Positions 8,147-16,097 of a stretch of 33,707 nucleotides of DNA are shown here, piece by piece (position 1 is the stretch's first letter; the number at the start of each line of letters is the position of its first letter). The stretch comes from a virus: positions 1 to 33,707 of IMG/VR virus record IMGVR_UViG_3300034102_001213; one strand, given 5' to 3'. The notes under the pieces are model-generated. The model was not told the origin of the DNA, did not search any database, and saw nothing but the letters and a program-made list of their open reading frames with translations. The position numbers and the translations under genes are program-made.

Positions 8147-8520
8147 TTAATCATATCTTCATTGGGCCATTCAACATAAAATGGAAACCCGCTTTGTTCT
8201 GTGACATCACGCAGTGCCTGTCGATACTCTGTCCACTTATTACTGGTTGTTTCTGGTACATCTCGCCCCTGAGTCCAGTCTGTGGCAGCTAGTCGCGTAT
8301 TGCGTTCTTTGCGAACATCAATCGACAATTGCCCATCGCTTATCGCAGGTTCGTTTATAGCAGGTTCAACTCCTGGAATCCAATCGCCTGCTTCCCAACG
8401 GTAACATCCTTCTGTCGGTGGCGGCAAATATGTCCAATTTGCGCTTACGCCTTCACTGGGTTCAATTTCTTTTACCGCACCTAAAAAACCGTTTAATTTG
8501 ATTTCATACACTTTGATCAT
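8143..8520 (-). CDS. Tail fibre assembly chaperone-like protein
   Basis: This 125-residue protein has the C-terminal signature of phage tail-fibre assembly proteins: RKERNTRLAATDWTQGRDVP, then WTEYRQALRDVT, GFPFYVEWP. The N-terminal half has a short strand (KVYEIKLNGFLGAV) and a Trp/Pro-rich linker. The frame is open to an ATG at 8625, but that would reach far into the giant adhesin gene. The ATG at 8520 has a good GGGAG site 6 nt upstream and follows the adhesin stop by 1 nt, so I use it. Chaperones of this type help fold or trimerise the tip of the fibre encoded directly upstream, here the 1807-residue adhesin. Confidence 0.8.
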   Translation of the reverse strand: MIKVYEIKLNGFLGAVKEIEPSEGVSANWTYLPPPTEGCYRWEAGDWIPGVEPAINEPAISDGQLSIDVRKERNTRLAATDWTQGRDVPETTSNKWTEYRQALRDVTEQSGFPFYVEWPNEDMIK

Positions 8521-8521
8521 T

Positions 8522-11500
8522 TTAAGCTCCCGCATAAATGTATTCATTAGTAGCCAAACCAACAACATGTTGTGGTACAAAGAATGTAGTTGAAGTGTTA
8601 TATGAAAACAGTGGATACTCAACAATTGCGTTAACGACCGTAGCGGCTGTACTAGCGAAAGAACCTAGCGTAAGTGCCCGTGTATCACTTGCGCGTACTG
8701 GAGTCTCTTTGGAATTTACAGTCAGTCCAATATTTCCAGGAATTGCCAAGCTAAGACGAGAATATGGAGTTATCATATTATCACTTGCCTTCCAAATAAG
8801 TCCGCTTGATCCATTAATGTTGAAGCCATAACCGTTGTAAGTTCCAAGTGCAGTAATGGTTTGTGACGGACCAGAAATGATATTAGAGGCATCTGGAGTA
8901 TGGAAAGATGACCAATACCAATATCCTCCAGTATACACTACAGATGTAGCAGTTTGTCCTATGCCGTAAATCGGCAACCAAGTGGCGCCGCCATCTGTTG
9001 TTTTATAAACTCCATAGTTTGCTGCACCAACAACCAGTGTTGTACCGTCAGTTCCAGAAGGTCCTACTGCCTGCTGTCCAGCAGGGAAGTTACCAGAAGA
9101 CCATGTCAGGCCACCATCAGATGAATAGTAAACGGTCTGCGTATTAAGTGCATCAGCAACAGCAGCGCTGCCAGTGAAAAATGTCAATTTGCCACTGGCA
9201 TACGCGATATCAGTAAGACTGCTGACCCGTTTAAATACTCGAGTAGTGCTAGTGTCGGTACTTTGACTGACATCGGCATAATGTGTCCAAGTGTCTCCAT
9301 CTGTAGACCTATATACCCCTACAGGTCCAGTGGAATTAATGTATACGTTAATATAAGCGGACCCATCATATGTTATATACCCATGCACAGCAGTGCGACT
9401 TGGTGTAAACGTAATACCATCGGATGATGTATATACAATCGGATAATTAGCAATCGCCGCGGCAAAATATTTATCGTTTATCTTTTGAAGAGTATTAAAA
9501 CTGCTTGTACGGTACGTAACTTGGTCTGCAGAACGCCAAGTTACTCCGTCAGATGATAATGAGATATAGTTTGGAGCTAGCCTGATATACTTACCACCGA
9601 GATACACGACCCTACTCATTGTTATCTCGTCTGGAAACGCCACTCGAACCCATGTAACTCCACTATTAATACTTTTAAAATACCCGCCACCGTTTTGCGT
9701 TAGTATAAAGGCTAGCCATTGAGTCCCGTCATATATGACATTCCCGAGAACAACTGTGTTAACGCCCAATGTGCGGTTAGTCCACGTTGTTCCATTAGTA
9801 GATGTATAGACTGTTCCAGATAAGCCTACCAACACTAAAACGTTATTAGTACTATCAAATGCAATATCACTGAATGTCGCCGATCCCGCGGACCTCGAGG
9901 TCCATGTTGTACCATCTGGAGATGTATACAACAGACCACCCACTCCTATGGCGACAAAAAGATTGATTGTCCCGGCTGCCCAAATTACCTTATAAAACTG
10001 GGTGCTGCCAGCAGAACGTGTTGTCCACGTCAGACCATCAGAAGAAGTATAACATGCACCCGCTGCTCCAACTGCAACAAACTGACCATTATCAAAAATC
10101 ACATCGCCAAACGCTTGTGCGCCTGCAGCACGGGATGTCCAAGTCGCAAGGTTAGGTGAGGAAAATATGTTTCCAGAGTTTCCAACAGCCACGTAGACAC
10201 CTGCACCATAAGCAAACTTATTGATGCCTGTCGTTGTCGGCGTGGTTCGAACAGTCCAGTCTATACCATTAGTAGATGTTGCAATGCTAGCTGTAGAATT
10301 GCCTCCACCAATTAGGTAGTTTCCATTTAGGTAAGCAATACAATTCCCTGATGAGAACGCACTAGTACCTGTGAGTGACGTAGCAGTCCAACTATTGCCA
10401 TCAGAAGAATATAACGGTAGGCCACGCGAACTAACCATAACATACTGATTACTGCCATTATACGCAACTTGTCTGCCACCAGTAGTAAGAGATACGTTAA
10501 AAGCTATGGTAAAGCCTGGCTGATAAGCTTCTCGAGTACCACCTGCAAGAACAACTATACCCATGTCCCCAATAGCAACGGCCTTGCCATTAACATCATG
10601 AAAAGCAAAAATACCGCCGCCACTGGCATCTCGTTTTAATGTCCAAGTGGTTCCGTCTGCAGAAGTTGCATAAAGTCCGTCAGTTGATCCTCCGGCATAG
10701 AAAGTCGAACCAACATACCCAACACTTAGTACCTGAGCATTTGGTATATTTGTTGCCCGCATCGCCCAAGTAAGACCGTCAGTAGAAGTATGTATCCCAA
10801 CTAAAGTTGCAGCAAGGAAAATCCCCCCGCCGTACACTACCTGAACGACGTTGCTTGCGCCGACAGAGCGAGATGTCCATGTGATACCATTTGGCGATGT
10901 AACCACGTTCCCAGTACTGATGTTGCCATAGGCTACATAGAGTGAGTTTGCGTATATAACATCTTGGTATGCGCAACTAATCGGGTTGGTTTGTGTGGTC
11001 CAGTTAATGCCATCCGGTGAAGTAATTATAGATCCTGCACCGGTGCTACTAACCGCGACAAATTGTCCTCCAGCATAGATAACTTTAAGATATACGGCTG
11101 TAAGTGTGGCCGGAGCAGCTTGAGTAAAGGTTATAAGATCAGTTGAATAAAGTATAGCACCAGAGTACGCGATTACATAAACACCAGCGCCATATGCAAT
11201 AGAATTGGCGGATGTAGTGCCGCCGGATGCTGAAGCTTGCATAGTCCTGGCCGACCAGTTTATACCATCAGGAGACACCAAAAGTGTTGCACCGTTATTA
11301 GATGGCGTAGTTGTTGCAACAAATTGATTGTTTACATACCGTATGCCAGTGATAGTAGATATTGATGCATTTGGTGGTACAGCAGAAAAAGACGTGCCGT
11401 CTGTTGTATAAATTATTCTTGGTGTTTGTGTAGTACCAAAAACCCATGCGGTGCCGCTAGTCGCCATAGAGTATAACGCCCTCCCGCCAGTGTTTGTGAA

Positions 11501-13945
11501 TGAACACGGAACAGGTATCTGGGCTTTTGGCATTGCTACCGGCGCGCCTATATCTGGTACATCTCCTAGCGCTGCGGCCAATGCTGAATATGATGCTTTG
11601 CTGTAATATTTACCTGTCTGAAGCCACGTGCCACTTGTTGGTGCCGTAGTTGATTGAACTACTTGACCAAGGGATGGTGTAAATCCGCCACCACCACCAC
11701 TTCCAGCGGCCCAATAAGCAGAACCAGATCCATTAGAAGTAAGTACGTCTCCAGAAGAACCAAATGTGCCATTTGCAACAATGCTTGATGTATTGCTTAG
11801 TATTAAATGATCCGCTGCACTTAGATTGACATTAGAATTGAATGTAGCAATTCCACCGACAGTGAGTGTAGTCGATACGTTAGCAAACCCAGTAATAGTT
11901 GTATTACCGGCATCTAATGTTCCTTGTATATTTGTAGATCCACCAACCGATAGTTTATCAGCCGGCGCAGTATTGGCTATACCGACATTTCTACTCGGGG
12001 CAATACGCATCGCCTCGTCGGCTATTAATGTTCCATTAGCATGGAATATAACTGGACGTGCAGCTTTTGTACCAATTGAAAGACTGGTATCTGATGCGTA
12101 AAGATATCCATCCCCGGCACCAACAACTGTATAGTTAGCATTACTATAATTAGTACTGTTAATACCAAGATCTATATAACCAAAAGTGTTATTACCCGAA
12201 TCGTTTGTAACAACAAGATCAGATGATGCATTAATGCCGGTATTGGCATTTTGAATTACAACCTGAACAAATGTATTCTGCTGACCATCAAGTTCAACAA
12301 GTGCAGTAGCACCAAAGTCAAATGCTACTGGATTTCCGACATTTAGTTTTGTCTGAACCTGTGCATTATTGACTGTTAATTTTGTTAGTGACTTGTCATA
12401 AACAAATGACGTAGAACCGTTTGCAGCGCCGGCATCATTAAATATGACTTGTTGATTTGTTCCAGCAACCGGTCCAGCAGAACCGGTATATCCAATTACA
12501 CCCTGACTTCCAGTAAAGCCAATAACTCCATTAGAACCGGTGAAACCAGTTACACCATTAGATCCAGTATAACCAATAACTCCTTGGCTACCTGTAAAAC
12601 CAATAACTCCATTGGATCCGGTGTAACCGGTTACACCATTAGAACCAGTATAACCAATAACTCCTTGGCTACCTGTAAACCCAGTTACACCATTGGATCC
12701 GGTGTAACCAATAACACCTTGTATGCCTTGAGAGCCAGTATATCCGATTGCGCCTTGTATACCTTGTGATCCAGTAAATCCAGTATCACCTTTATCACCA
12801 GTTCTAGTGAATGTTGCTACTGTTGAGAGGTTGTTTGCAAAAGAATAACCACCACTTAACCAGGCTATTGGAACTTCAAAATAGTTACCGGTATGACTGT
12901 GATTTCCAACAATGGAGAACTGTGAAAAGTTGAGACTATTGGCTGCTTCAACCACGTTGAAGTTGCCTTTAATAGCCGATGTAGAGTCATCGATTGTTGT
13001 CAGATAGTTATAAGAATTGGCACCCGTGCTATCAAGAAAACTGATATACATAACAGAAGCTGAAGCAAGATTTGCAGTATTAAATTTTACAACCCCACTA
13101 CCAGGATCTGTGTTTACAGTATTTGAAGAGAATGTATAGTCAAATGATGCACCACCGAATGATCCAGTATCACCCTTGGATCCAGTATAACCAAGGGAAC
13201 CAGCATATCCTGTAACACCATTAGAACCAGTATATCCAATTACGCCGTTGGAACCGGTAAAACCAATTATACCTTGGGAACCTGTATATCCAATTATGCC
13301 TTGACTACCAGTAAAACCAATAACTCCCTGGCTACCAGTATAACCAATTACACCTTGACTACCAGTAAAGCCAATAATACCTTGTATACCCTGGCTACCG
13401 GTAAAACCAATAACACCATTAGATCCAGTAAATCCAGTTACACCATTCGATCCGGTGAAACCGGTTATACCTTGTGAACCAGTATAACCTTGTATACCCT
13501 GAGATCCAACAAACCCAATAACACCAATTTCGCCCTTAGAACCGGTATACCCGATTACACCATTAGAACCAGTATACCCGATTACACCATTAGAACCAGT
13601 ATACCCGATTACACCATTAGAACCTGTATATCCTTTATCACCTTGGATACCTTGCGATCCGGTAAATCCAGCATTATCAGTCCAATAAATACTGCTGCCG
13701 TTTGATGACAGTGTTTGGCCTGGTGTACCTGGAGTACCATTGGCAACAAGTGTAGTAATAGAAGAAGTGGTTATATTTGCACCGATCTCGAATAGAACCG
13801 AGCCATTCGATGATATAACTTTCTTATCTGTGAGATTGATGGATAGCTCGCCGGGATTAATATACCGAGTATTTGCTGGGTTAGTTGACGGCAGTCGGCC
13901 GGAGACAAACGTTCTCTTATGGATAATCGGTGTCGTATTAGCCAT
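8522..13945 (-). CDS. Giant collagen-like and Asp-box repeat tail fibre/adhesin
   Basis: This 1807-residue protein has five regions. Residues 1-90 are an attachment-like N-terminus with a GQTLSSNGS..YW module. Residues ~92-262 and ~385-493 are collagen-like Gly-X-Y arrays built from GFTGSQGIQ or GYTGSNGVI units. Between them lies a beta domain with DPGSGVVKFN. Residues ~500-820 are linkers, including NTTITGFANVST and LQTGKYYSKASYSALAAALG. Residues ~845-1660 hold about 19 Asp-box-like repeats (TSPDGTTWTSRSAG, YSSDGLTW types) about 45 residues apart. These imply one or more beta-propellers as in sialidase, sortilin or BNR proteins. A C-terminal domain of ~110 residues follows. There is no S74 domain; the assembly chaperone follows at once. 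A strong AGGAGAG site precedes the ATG. The likely role is receptor binding. Confidence 0.85.
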   Translation of the reverse strand: MANTTPIIHKRTFVSGRLPSTNPANTRYINPGELSINLTDKKVISSNGSVLFEIGANITTSSITTLVANGTPGTPGQTLSSNGSSIYWTDNAGFTGSQGIQGDKGYTGSNGVIGYTGSNGVIGYTGSNGVIGYTGSKGEIGVIGFVGSQGIQGYTGSQGITGFTGSNGVTGFTGSNGVIGFTGSQGIQGIIGFTGSQGVIGYTGSQGVIGFTGSQGIIGYTGSQGIIGFTGSNGVIGYTGSNGVTGYAGSLGYTGSKGDTGSFGGASFDYTFSSNTVNTDPGSGVVKFNTANLASASVMYISFLDSTGANSYNYLTTIDDSTSAIKGNFNVVEAANSLNFSQFSIVGNHSHTGNYFEVPIAWLSGGYSFANNLSTVATFTRTGDKGDTGFTGSQGIQGAIGYTGSQGIQGVIGYTGSNGVTGFTGSQGVIGYTGSNGVTGYTGSNGVIGFTGSQGVIGYTGSNGVTGFTGSNGVIGFTGSQGVIGYTGSAGPVAGTNQQVIFNDAGAANGSTSFVYDKSLTKLTVNNAQVQTKLNVGNPVAFDFGATALVELDGQQNTFVQVVIQNANTGINASSDLVVTNDSGNNTFGYIDLGINSTNYSNANYTVVGAGDGYLYASDTSLSIGTKAARPVIFHANGTLIADEAMRIAPSRNVGIANTAPADKLSVGGSTNIQGTLDAGNTTITGFANVSTTLTVGGIATFNSNVNLSAADHLILSNTSSIVANGTFGSSGDVLTSNGSGSAYWAAGSGGGGGFTPSLGQVVQSTTAPTSGTWLQTGKYYSKASYSALAAALGDVPDIGAPVAMPKAQIPVPCSFTNTGGRALYSMATSGTAWVFGTTQTPRIIYTTDGTSFSAVPPNASISTITGIRYVNNQFVATTTPSNNGATLLVSPDGINWSARTMQASASGGTTSANSIAYGAGVYVIAYSGAILYSTDLITFTQAAPATLTAVYLKVIYAGGQFVAVSSTGAGSIITSPDGINWTTQTNPISCAYQDVIYANSLYVAYGNISTGNVVTSPNGITWTSRSVGASNVVQVVYGGGIFLAATLVGIHTSTDGLTWAMRATNIPNAQVLSVGYVGSTFYAGGSTDGLYATSADGTTWTLKRDASGGGIFAFHDVNGKAVAIGDMGIVVLAGGTREAYQPGFTIAFNVSLTTGGRQVAYNGSNQYVMVSSRGLPLYSSDGNSWTATSLTGTSAFSSGNCIAYLNGNYLIGGGNSTASIATSTNGIDWTVRTTPTTTGINKFAYGAGVYVAVGNSGNIFSSPNLATWTSRAAGAQAFGDVIFDNGQFVAVGAAGACYTSSDGLTWTTRSAGSTQFYKVIWAAGTINLFVAIGVGGLLYTSPDGTTWTSRSAGSATFSDIAFDSTNNVLVLVGLSGTVYTSTNGTTWTNRTLGVNTVVLGNVIYDGTQWLAFILTQNGGGYFKSINSGVTWVRVAFPDEITMSRVVYLGGKYIRLAPNYISLSSDGVTWRSADQVTYRTSSFNTLQKINDKYFAAAIANYPIVYTSSDGITFTPSRTAVHGYITYDGSAYINVYINSTGPVGVYRSTDGDTWTHYADVSQSTDTSTTRVFKRVSSLTDIAYASGKLTFFTGSAAVADALNTQTVYYSSDGGLTWSSGNFPAGQQAVGPSGTDGTTLVVGAANYGVYKTTDGGATWLPIYGIGQTATSVVYTGGYWYWSSFHTPDASNIISGPSQTITALGTYNGYGFNINGSSGLIWKASDNMITPYSRLSLAIPGNIGLTVNSKETPVRASDTRALTLGSFASTAATVVNAIVEYPLFSYNTSTTFFVPQHVVGLATNEYIYAGA
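11700..11910 (-). repeat. Shared fibre linker block (SNGS..YW and TITGFANVST modules)
   Basis: Inside the giant adhesin this block encodes a second GDVLTSNGS..YW module (about 11706-11775) and one GNTTITGFANVST module (11874-11910). Both also occur in the 1409-residue fibre, the first at 6803-6872 and the second at 5242-5280, 5347-5385 and 6332-6363. The order is the same in both genes, which suggests exchange of cassettes between fibre genes. Confidence 0.6.
12465..12790 (-). repeat. Collagen-like repeat array, second in the giant adhesin
   Basis: Degenerate 27-bp units encode nine-residue Gly-X-Y blocks such as GYTGSNGVT and GFTGSQGVI, about 11-12 units. Wobble positions vary while the amino acids are nearly fixed, so the protein repeat is under selection. 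A 27-bp stretch at 12543-12569 is identical to 20138-20164 in the other collagen-like fibre gene. Confidence 0.85.
13160..13670 (-). repeat. Collagen-like repeat array, first in the giant adhesin
   Basis: About 18 degenerate 27-bp units encode GYTGSNGVI, GFTGSQGII and similar blocks. Three nearly identical consecutive units at about 13545-13625 look like recent tandem duplication. A 27-bp stretch at 13413-13439 is identical to 20147-20173. Collagen-like triple helices in phage fibres form long flexible or rod-like shafts. Confidence 0.85.
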
Positions 13946-13961
13946 ATGGCTCTCCTGGCGT

Positions 13962-14010
13962 AGATATATATCTTTATGCGCACTATATAGTGTACATTAG
14001 TTCGGAACTA
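13962..14010. repeat. Cluster of three short palindromes in the divergent intergenic region
   Basis: Three perfect inverted repeats lie within 49 bp: a 12-bp palindrome at 13962-13973 (AGATATATATCT), a 12-bp palindrome at 13981-13992 (CACTATATAGTG), and 6-bp arms around one base at 13998-14010 (TAGTTC-G-GAACTA). They fall between the late promoter and the giant adhesin start, so the last two would be hairpins near the 5' end of that mRNA or binding sites for a dimeric regulator. The function is unknown. Confidence 0.5.
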
Positions 14011-14019
14011 TGATATATT
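13991..14019 (+). promoter_or_regulatory. Candidate sigma70-type promoter for the glycosyltransferase island
   Basis: On the plus strand TGTACA (13991-13996, 4 of 6 to the -35 consensus) is followed after 17 bp by TATATT (14014-14019, 5 of 6 to the -10), with an extended -10 TG at 14011-14012. Transcription would start near 14026, just before the GTGGAG ribosome-binding site at 14035-14040 and the ATG at 14046. There is no plus-strand TATAAATA. This is a pattern match only, in AT-rich DNA. Confidence 0.4.
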
Positions 14020-14023
14020 TATA
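14016..14023 (-). promoter_or_regulatory. T4-type late promoter for the giant adhesin gene
   Basis: The minus strand reads TATAAATA, exact late consensus, 70 nt before the adhesin ATG in the intergenic region shared with the glycosyltransferase island. The leader would include two of the three palindromes and a strong AGGAGAG site. The box overlaps the candidate plus-strand -10 element. Confidence 0.7.
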
Positions 14024-14045
14024 AGAATGGTTACGTGGAGATCTT

Positions 14046-16097
14046 ATGAAAATTGCATTTATTGACACTCTTGGTTTGACTTATGACGGATCAACACTAG
14101 AAAAACGCGGACTAGGTGGATCAGAATCCGCTGTTATCCGAATGTCACAGGAGTTGGCCAAGATAGGATTTCAGGTAACTGTCTATAATGACTGTACCTC
14201 TGACGACTCAGAACCTGGTTTTTATGATGGTGTAGAATATCGGCCAGTTTCTATTGCTCAAACTGTTCCGCGACAATTTGATGTTTGCATTGTCTCAAGA
14301 TCTATTAACCCCATTGCTGATAGTTGGGAAGTTCCTACAAATGCTAAACACGTGTGTCTTTGGATGCATGATACATTTTGCGAGGGTGATAATCAGATCG
14401 AGCATCTTATTAATCAAGGTAAGATTAATGAGATCTTTACATTGTCGGACTGGCATACTGGATATGTCACCCATTGCGACCATGGCTTTCGCCGTAACTT
14501 CGATGTCCTAAAGAACCATATCTTTCAGACTCGTAACGGTATCGGTAACATGAATCCTGGTTGGATCGACGTACGTGACAAAGATCCGAACCTATTTGTG
14601 TTCAACGCCTCTGTTACCAAAGGAATGGTTCCTCTAGTCAAGCAGATCTGGCCTGAGGTTAAACGACGTATTCCTGATGCTAAGTTAAAGATCATCGGTG
14701 GATACTATAAGTTCCGTGAAGCTGCAGGTCCAGATCAACAAGAAAAAGATTGGGCCGAGATGGCTCTTCAACATGGAGATAATATCGAGTTTACCGGTGT
14801 GATTACCCAGCAGGAGATCTCAAACATTTTGCATGATGCCAGTTATATGATTTATCCTGCAGGATTTCCTGAAACATTTGGTATCTCTACACTAGAGGCA
14901 TTAGCCCATAACGTTCCTTTGATTACATGTCGTTTCGGTGCTCTAGAGGAGACTGCAATAGATCTTGCATCATGGAAGATCAACTATCCGGTTGAACCAA
15001 ACTGGGCATTACCATGGCTTGATCAGAATATTCAAGTCGATATCTTTGTCAACACAGTTGTTGATGCATACAACAACAAGTATCTGCACCAGCAGAAGAT
15101 GTATGCATGCAACCAGGTCAAGGATATCTGCACCTGGGATACCGTCGCTCTTCAGTGGAAGCAGCATCTATATAAGAAACTTGGCAAGTTCATGGACATT
15201 ACTGAGTATCGTAGTGTACAGAAGATCAATAGCCGGGTTCGTAAGGTATTTGGTCGCCGGTTCATGAATCATGAAGAACTAGTAGAGCCGATACACCACA
15301 AACCACGATGGATTTCTATTGTTACTCCGGTATATAATGCCGAGAAGTATATTGCGCGGTGCATTGAATCGGTGGCACAGCAAGATTATAATGACTATAT
15401 GATGTATATCATCGACGACTGTTCTACTGATAATACCGTAGAAGTTATTAAGCAAACAATCAATGCTCTTCCTATCGACATTGCCGACAAATTTCAGTTG
15501 ATTACAAACACCAAGAATAAAGGTGCCGTGTGTAATCAGATTACAACTATCGAAGGCAATTGTTTAAAAAATGATATCATCATGCTTATTGATGGTGATG
15601 ATTGGCTAGTTAATAATCCTAACATATTTCATATGTACAACAATCTGTACCAGGATGGGGCAGAGTTTACCTATGGTTCGTGTTGGTCATTGGTCGATAA
15701 TATACCGTTAATTGCACAGGAATATCCACCTGAAGTCAAGGCTAGTAAGACGTATCGCGACTATAAGTTTAATTGGAATATGCCATACACCCATCTGCGC
15801 ACATTCAAGTGGGAACTGATGGATGGGTTTATTCATCAGTATGGCCGTGATTCATTCAAGGATGAAGAAGGCAACTGGCTGAAAGCAGGCGGTGATACAG
15901 CTGTATTCTATGCCATGATTGAACAGGCAAATCCTGATAACATTATCTGCATTCCAGATATCGTGTATAACTATAATGATGCCAATCCTATTAATGACTA
16001 TAAGGTCAATAGCGATGAGCAGACTAAGACTGCTACTAAAGTATTGAACACGACTTCGCCATTCACTCCTGGGCAGATTGATTTGAGACCACTATGA
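14046..16097 (+). CDS. Bifunctional glycosyltransferase: GT4-type plus GT2-type domains
   Basis: This 683-residue protein fuses two enzymes. Residues 1 to ~390 look like a GT-B fold, family 4. There is a glycine-rich GLGGSESAVIRMSQELAK near residue 22, CLWMHDTF, FTLSDWHTGYV, then KLKIIGG and IEFTGVITQQEISNIL. The E-x7-E motif lies in PETFGISTLEALA near residue 275. Residues ~420-640 are a GT-A, family 2 domain that starts WISIVTPVYNAEKYI, with IIDDCSTDNT and the metal-binding LIDGDDW near residue 515. Both should transfer sugars from nucleotide-sugar donors in the cytoplasm; donor and acceptor cannot be read from sequence. A GTGGAG site precedes the ATG. The stop overlaps the next ATG (ATGA). 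It is one of only two plus-strand genes. Confidence 0.88.
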   Translation: MKIAFIDTLGLTYDGSTLEKRGLGGSESAVIRMSQELAKIGFQVTVYNDCTSDDSEPGFYDGVEYRPVSIAQTVPRQFDVCIVSRSINPIADSWEVPTNAKHVCLWMHDTFCEGDNQIEHLINQGKINEIFTLSDWHTGYVTHCDHGFRRNFDVLKNHIFQTRNGIGNMNPGWIDVRDKDPNLFVFNASVTKGMVPLVKQIWPEVKRRIPDAKLKIIGGYYKFREAAGPDQQEKDWAEMALQHGDNIEFTGVITQQEISNILHDASYMIYPAGFPETFGISTLEALAHNVPLITCRFGALEETAIDLASWKINYPVEPNWALPWLDQNIQVDIFVNTVVDAYNNKYLHQQKMYACNQVKDICTWDTVALQWKQHLYKKLGKFMDITEYRSVQKINSRVRKVFGRRFMNHEELVEPIHHKPRWISIVTPVYNAEKYIARCIESVAQQDYNDYMMYIIDDCSTDNTVEVIKQTINALPIDIADKFQLITNTKNKGAVCNQITTIEGNCLKNDIIMLIDGDDWLVNNPNIFHMYNNLYQDGAEFTYGSCWSLVDNIPLIAQEYPPEVKASKTYRDYKFNWNMPYTHLRTFKWELMDGFIHQYGRDSFKDEEGNWLKAGGDTAVFYAMIEQANPDNIICIPDIVYNYNDANPINDYKVNSDEQTKTATKVLNTTSPFTPGQIDLRPL

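Noticed and set aside
8521-8625. N-terminal extension of the assembly chaperone to an ATG at 8625
   Set aside because: It would overlap the adhesin by over 100 nt, and the extra residues look random; the ATG at 8520 has a strong ribosome-binding site.
12449-13705. Plus-strand frames rich in Thr, Asn and Ser repeats
   Set aside because: They are the antisense of the collagen-like arrays; the repeat periodicity alone keeps them open, and they lack ribosome-binding sites.
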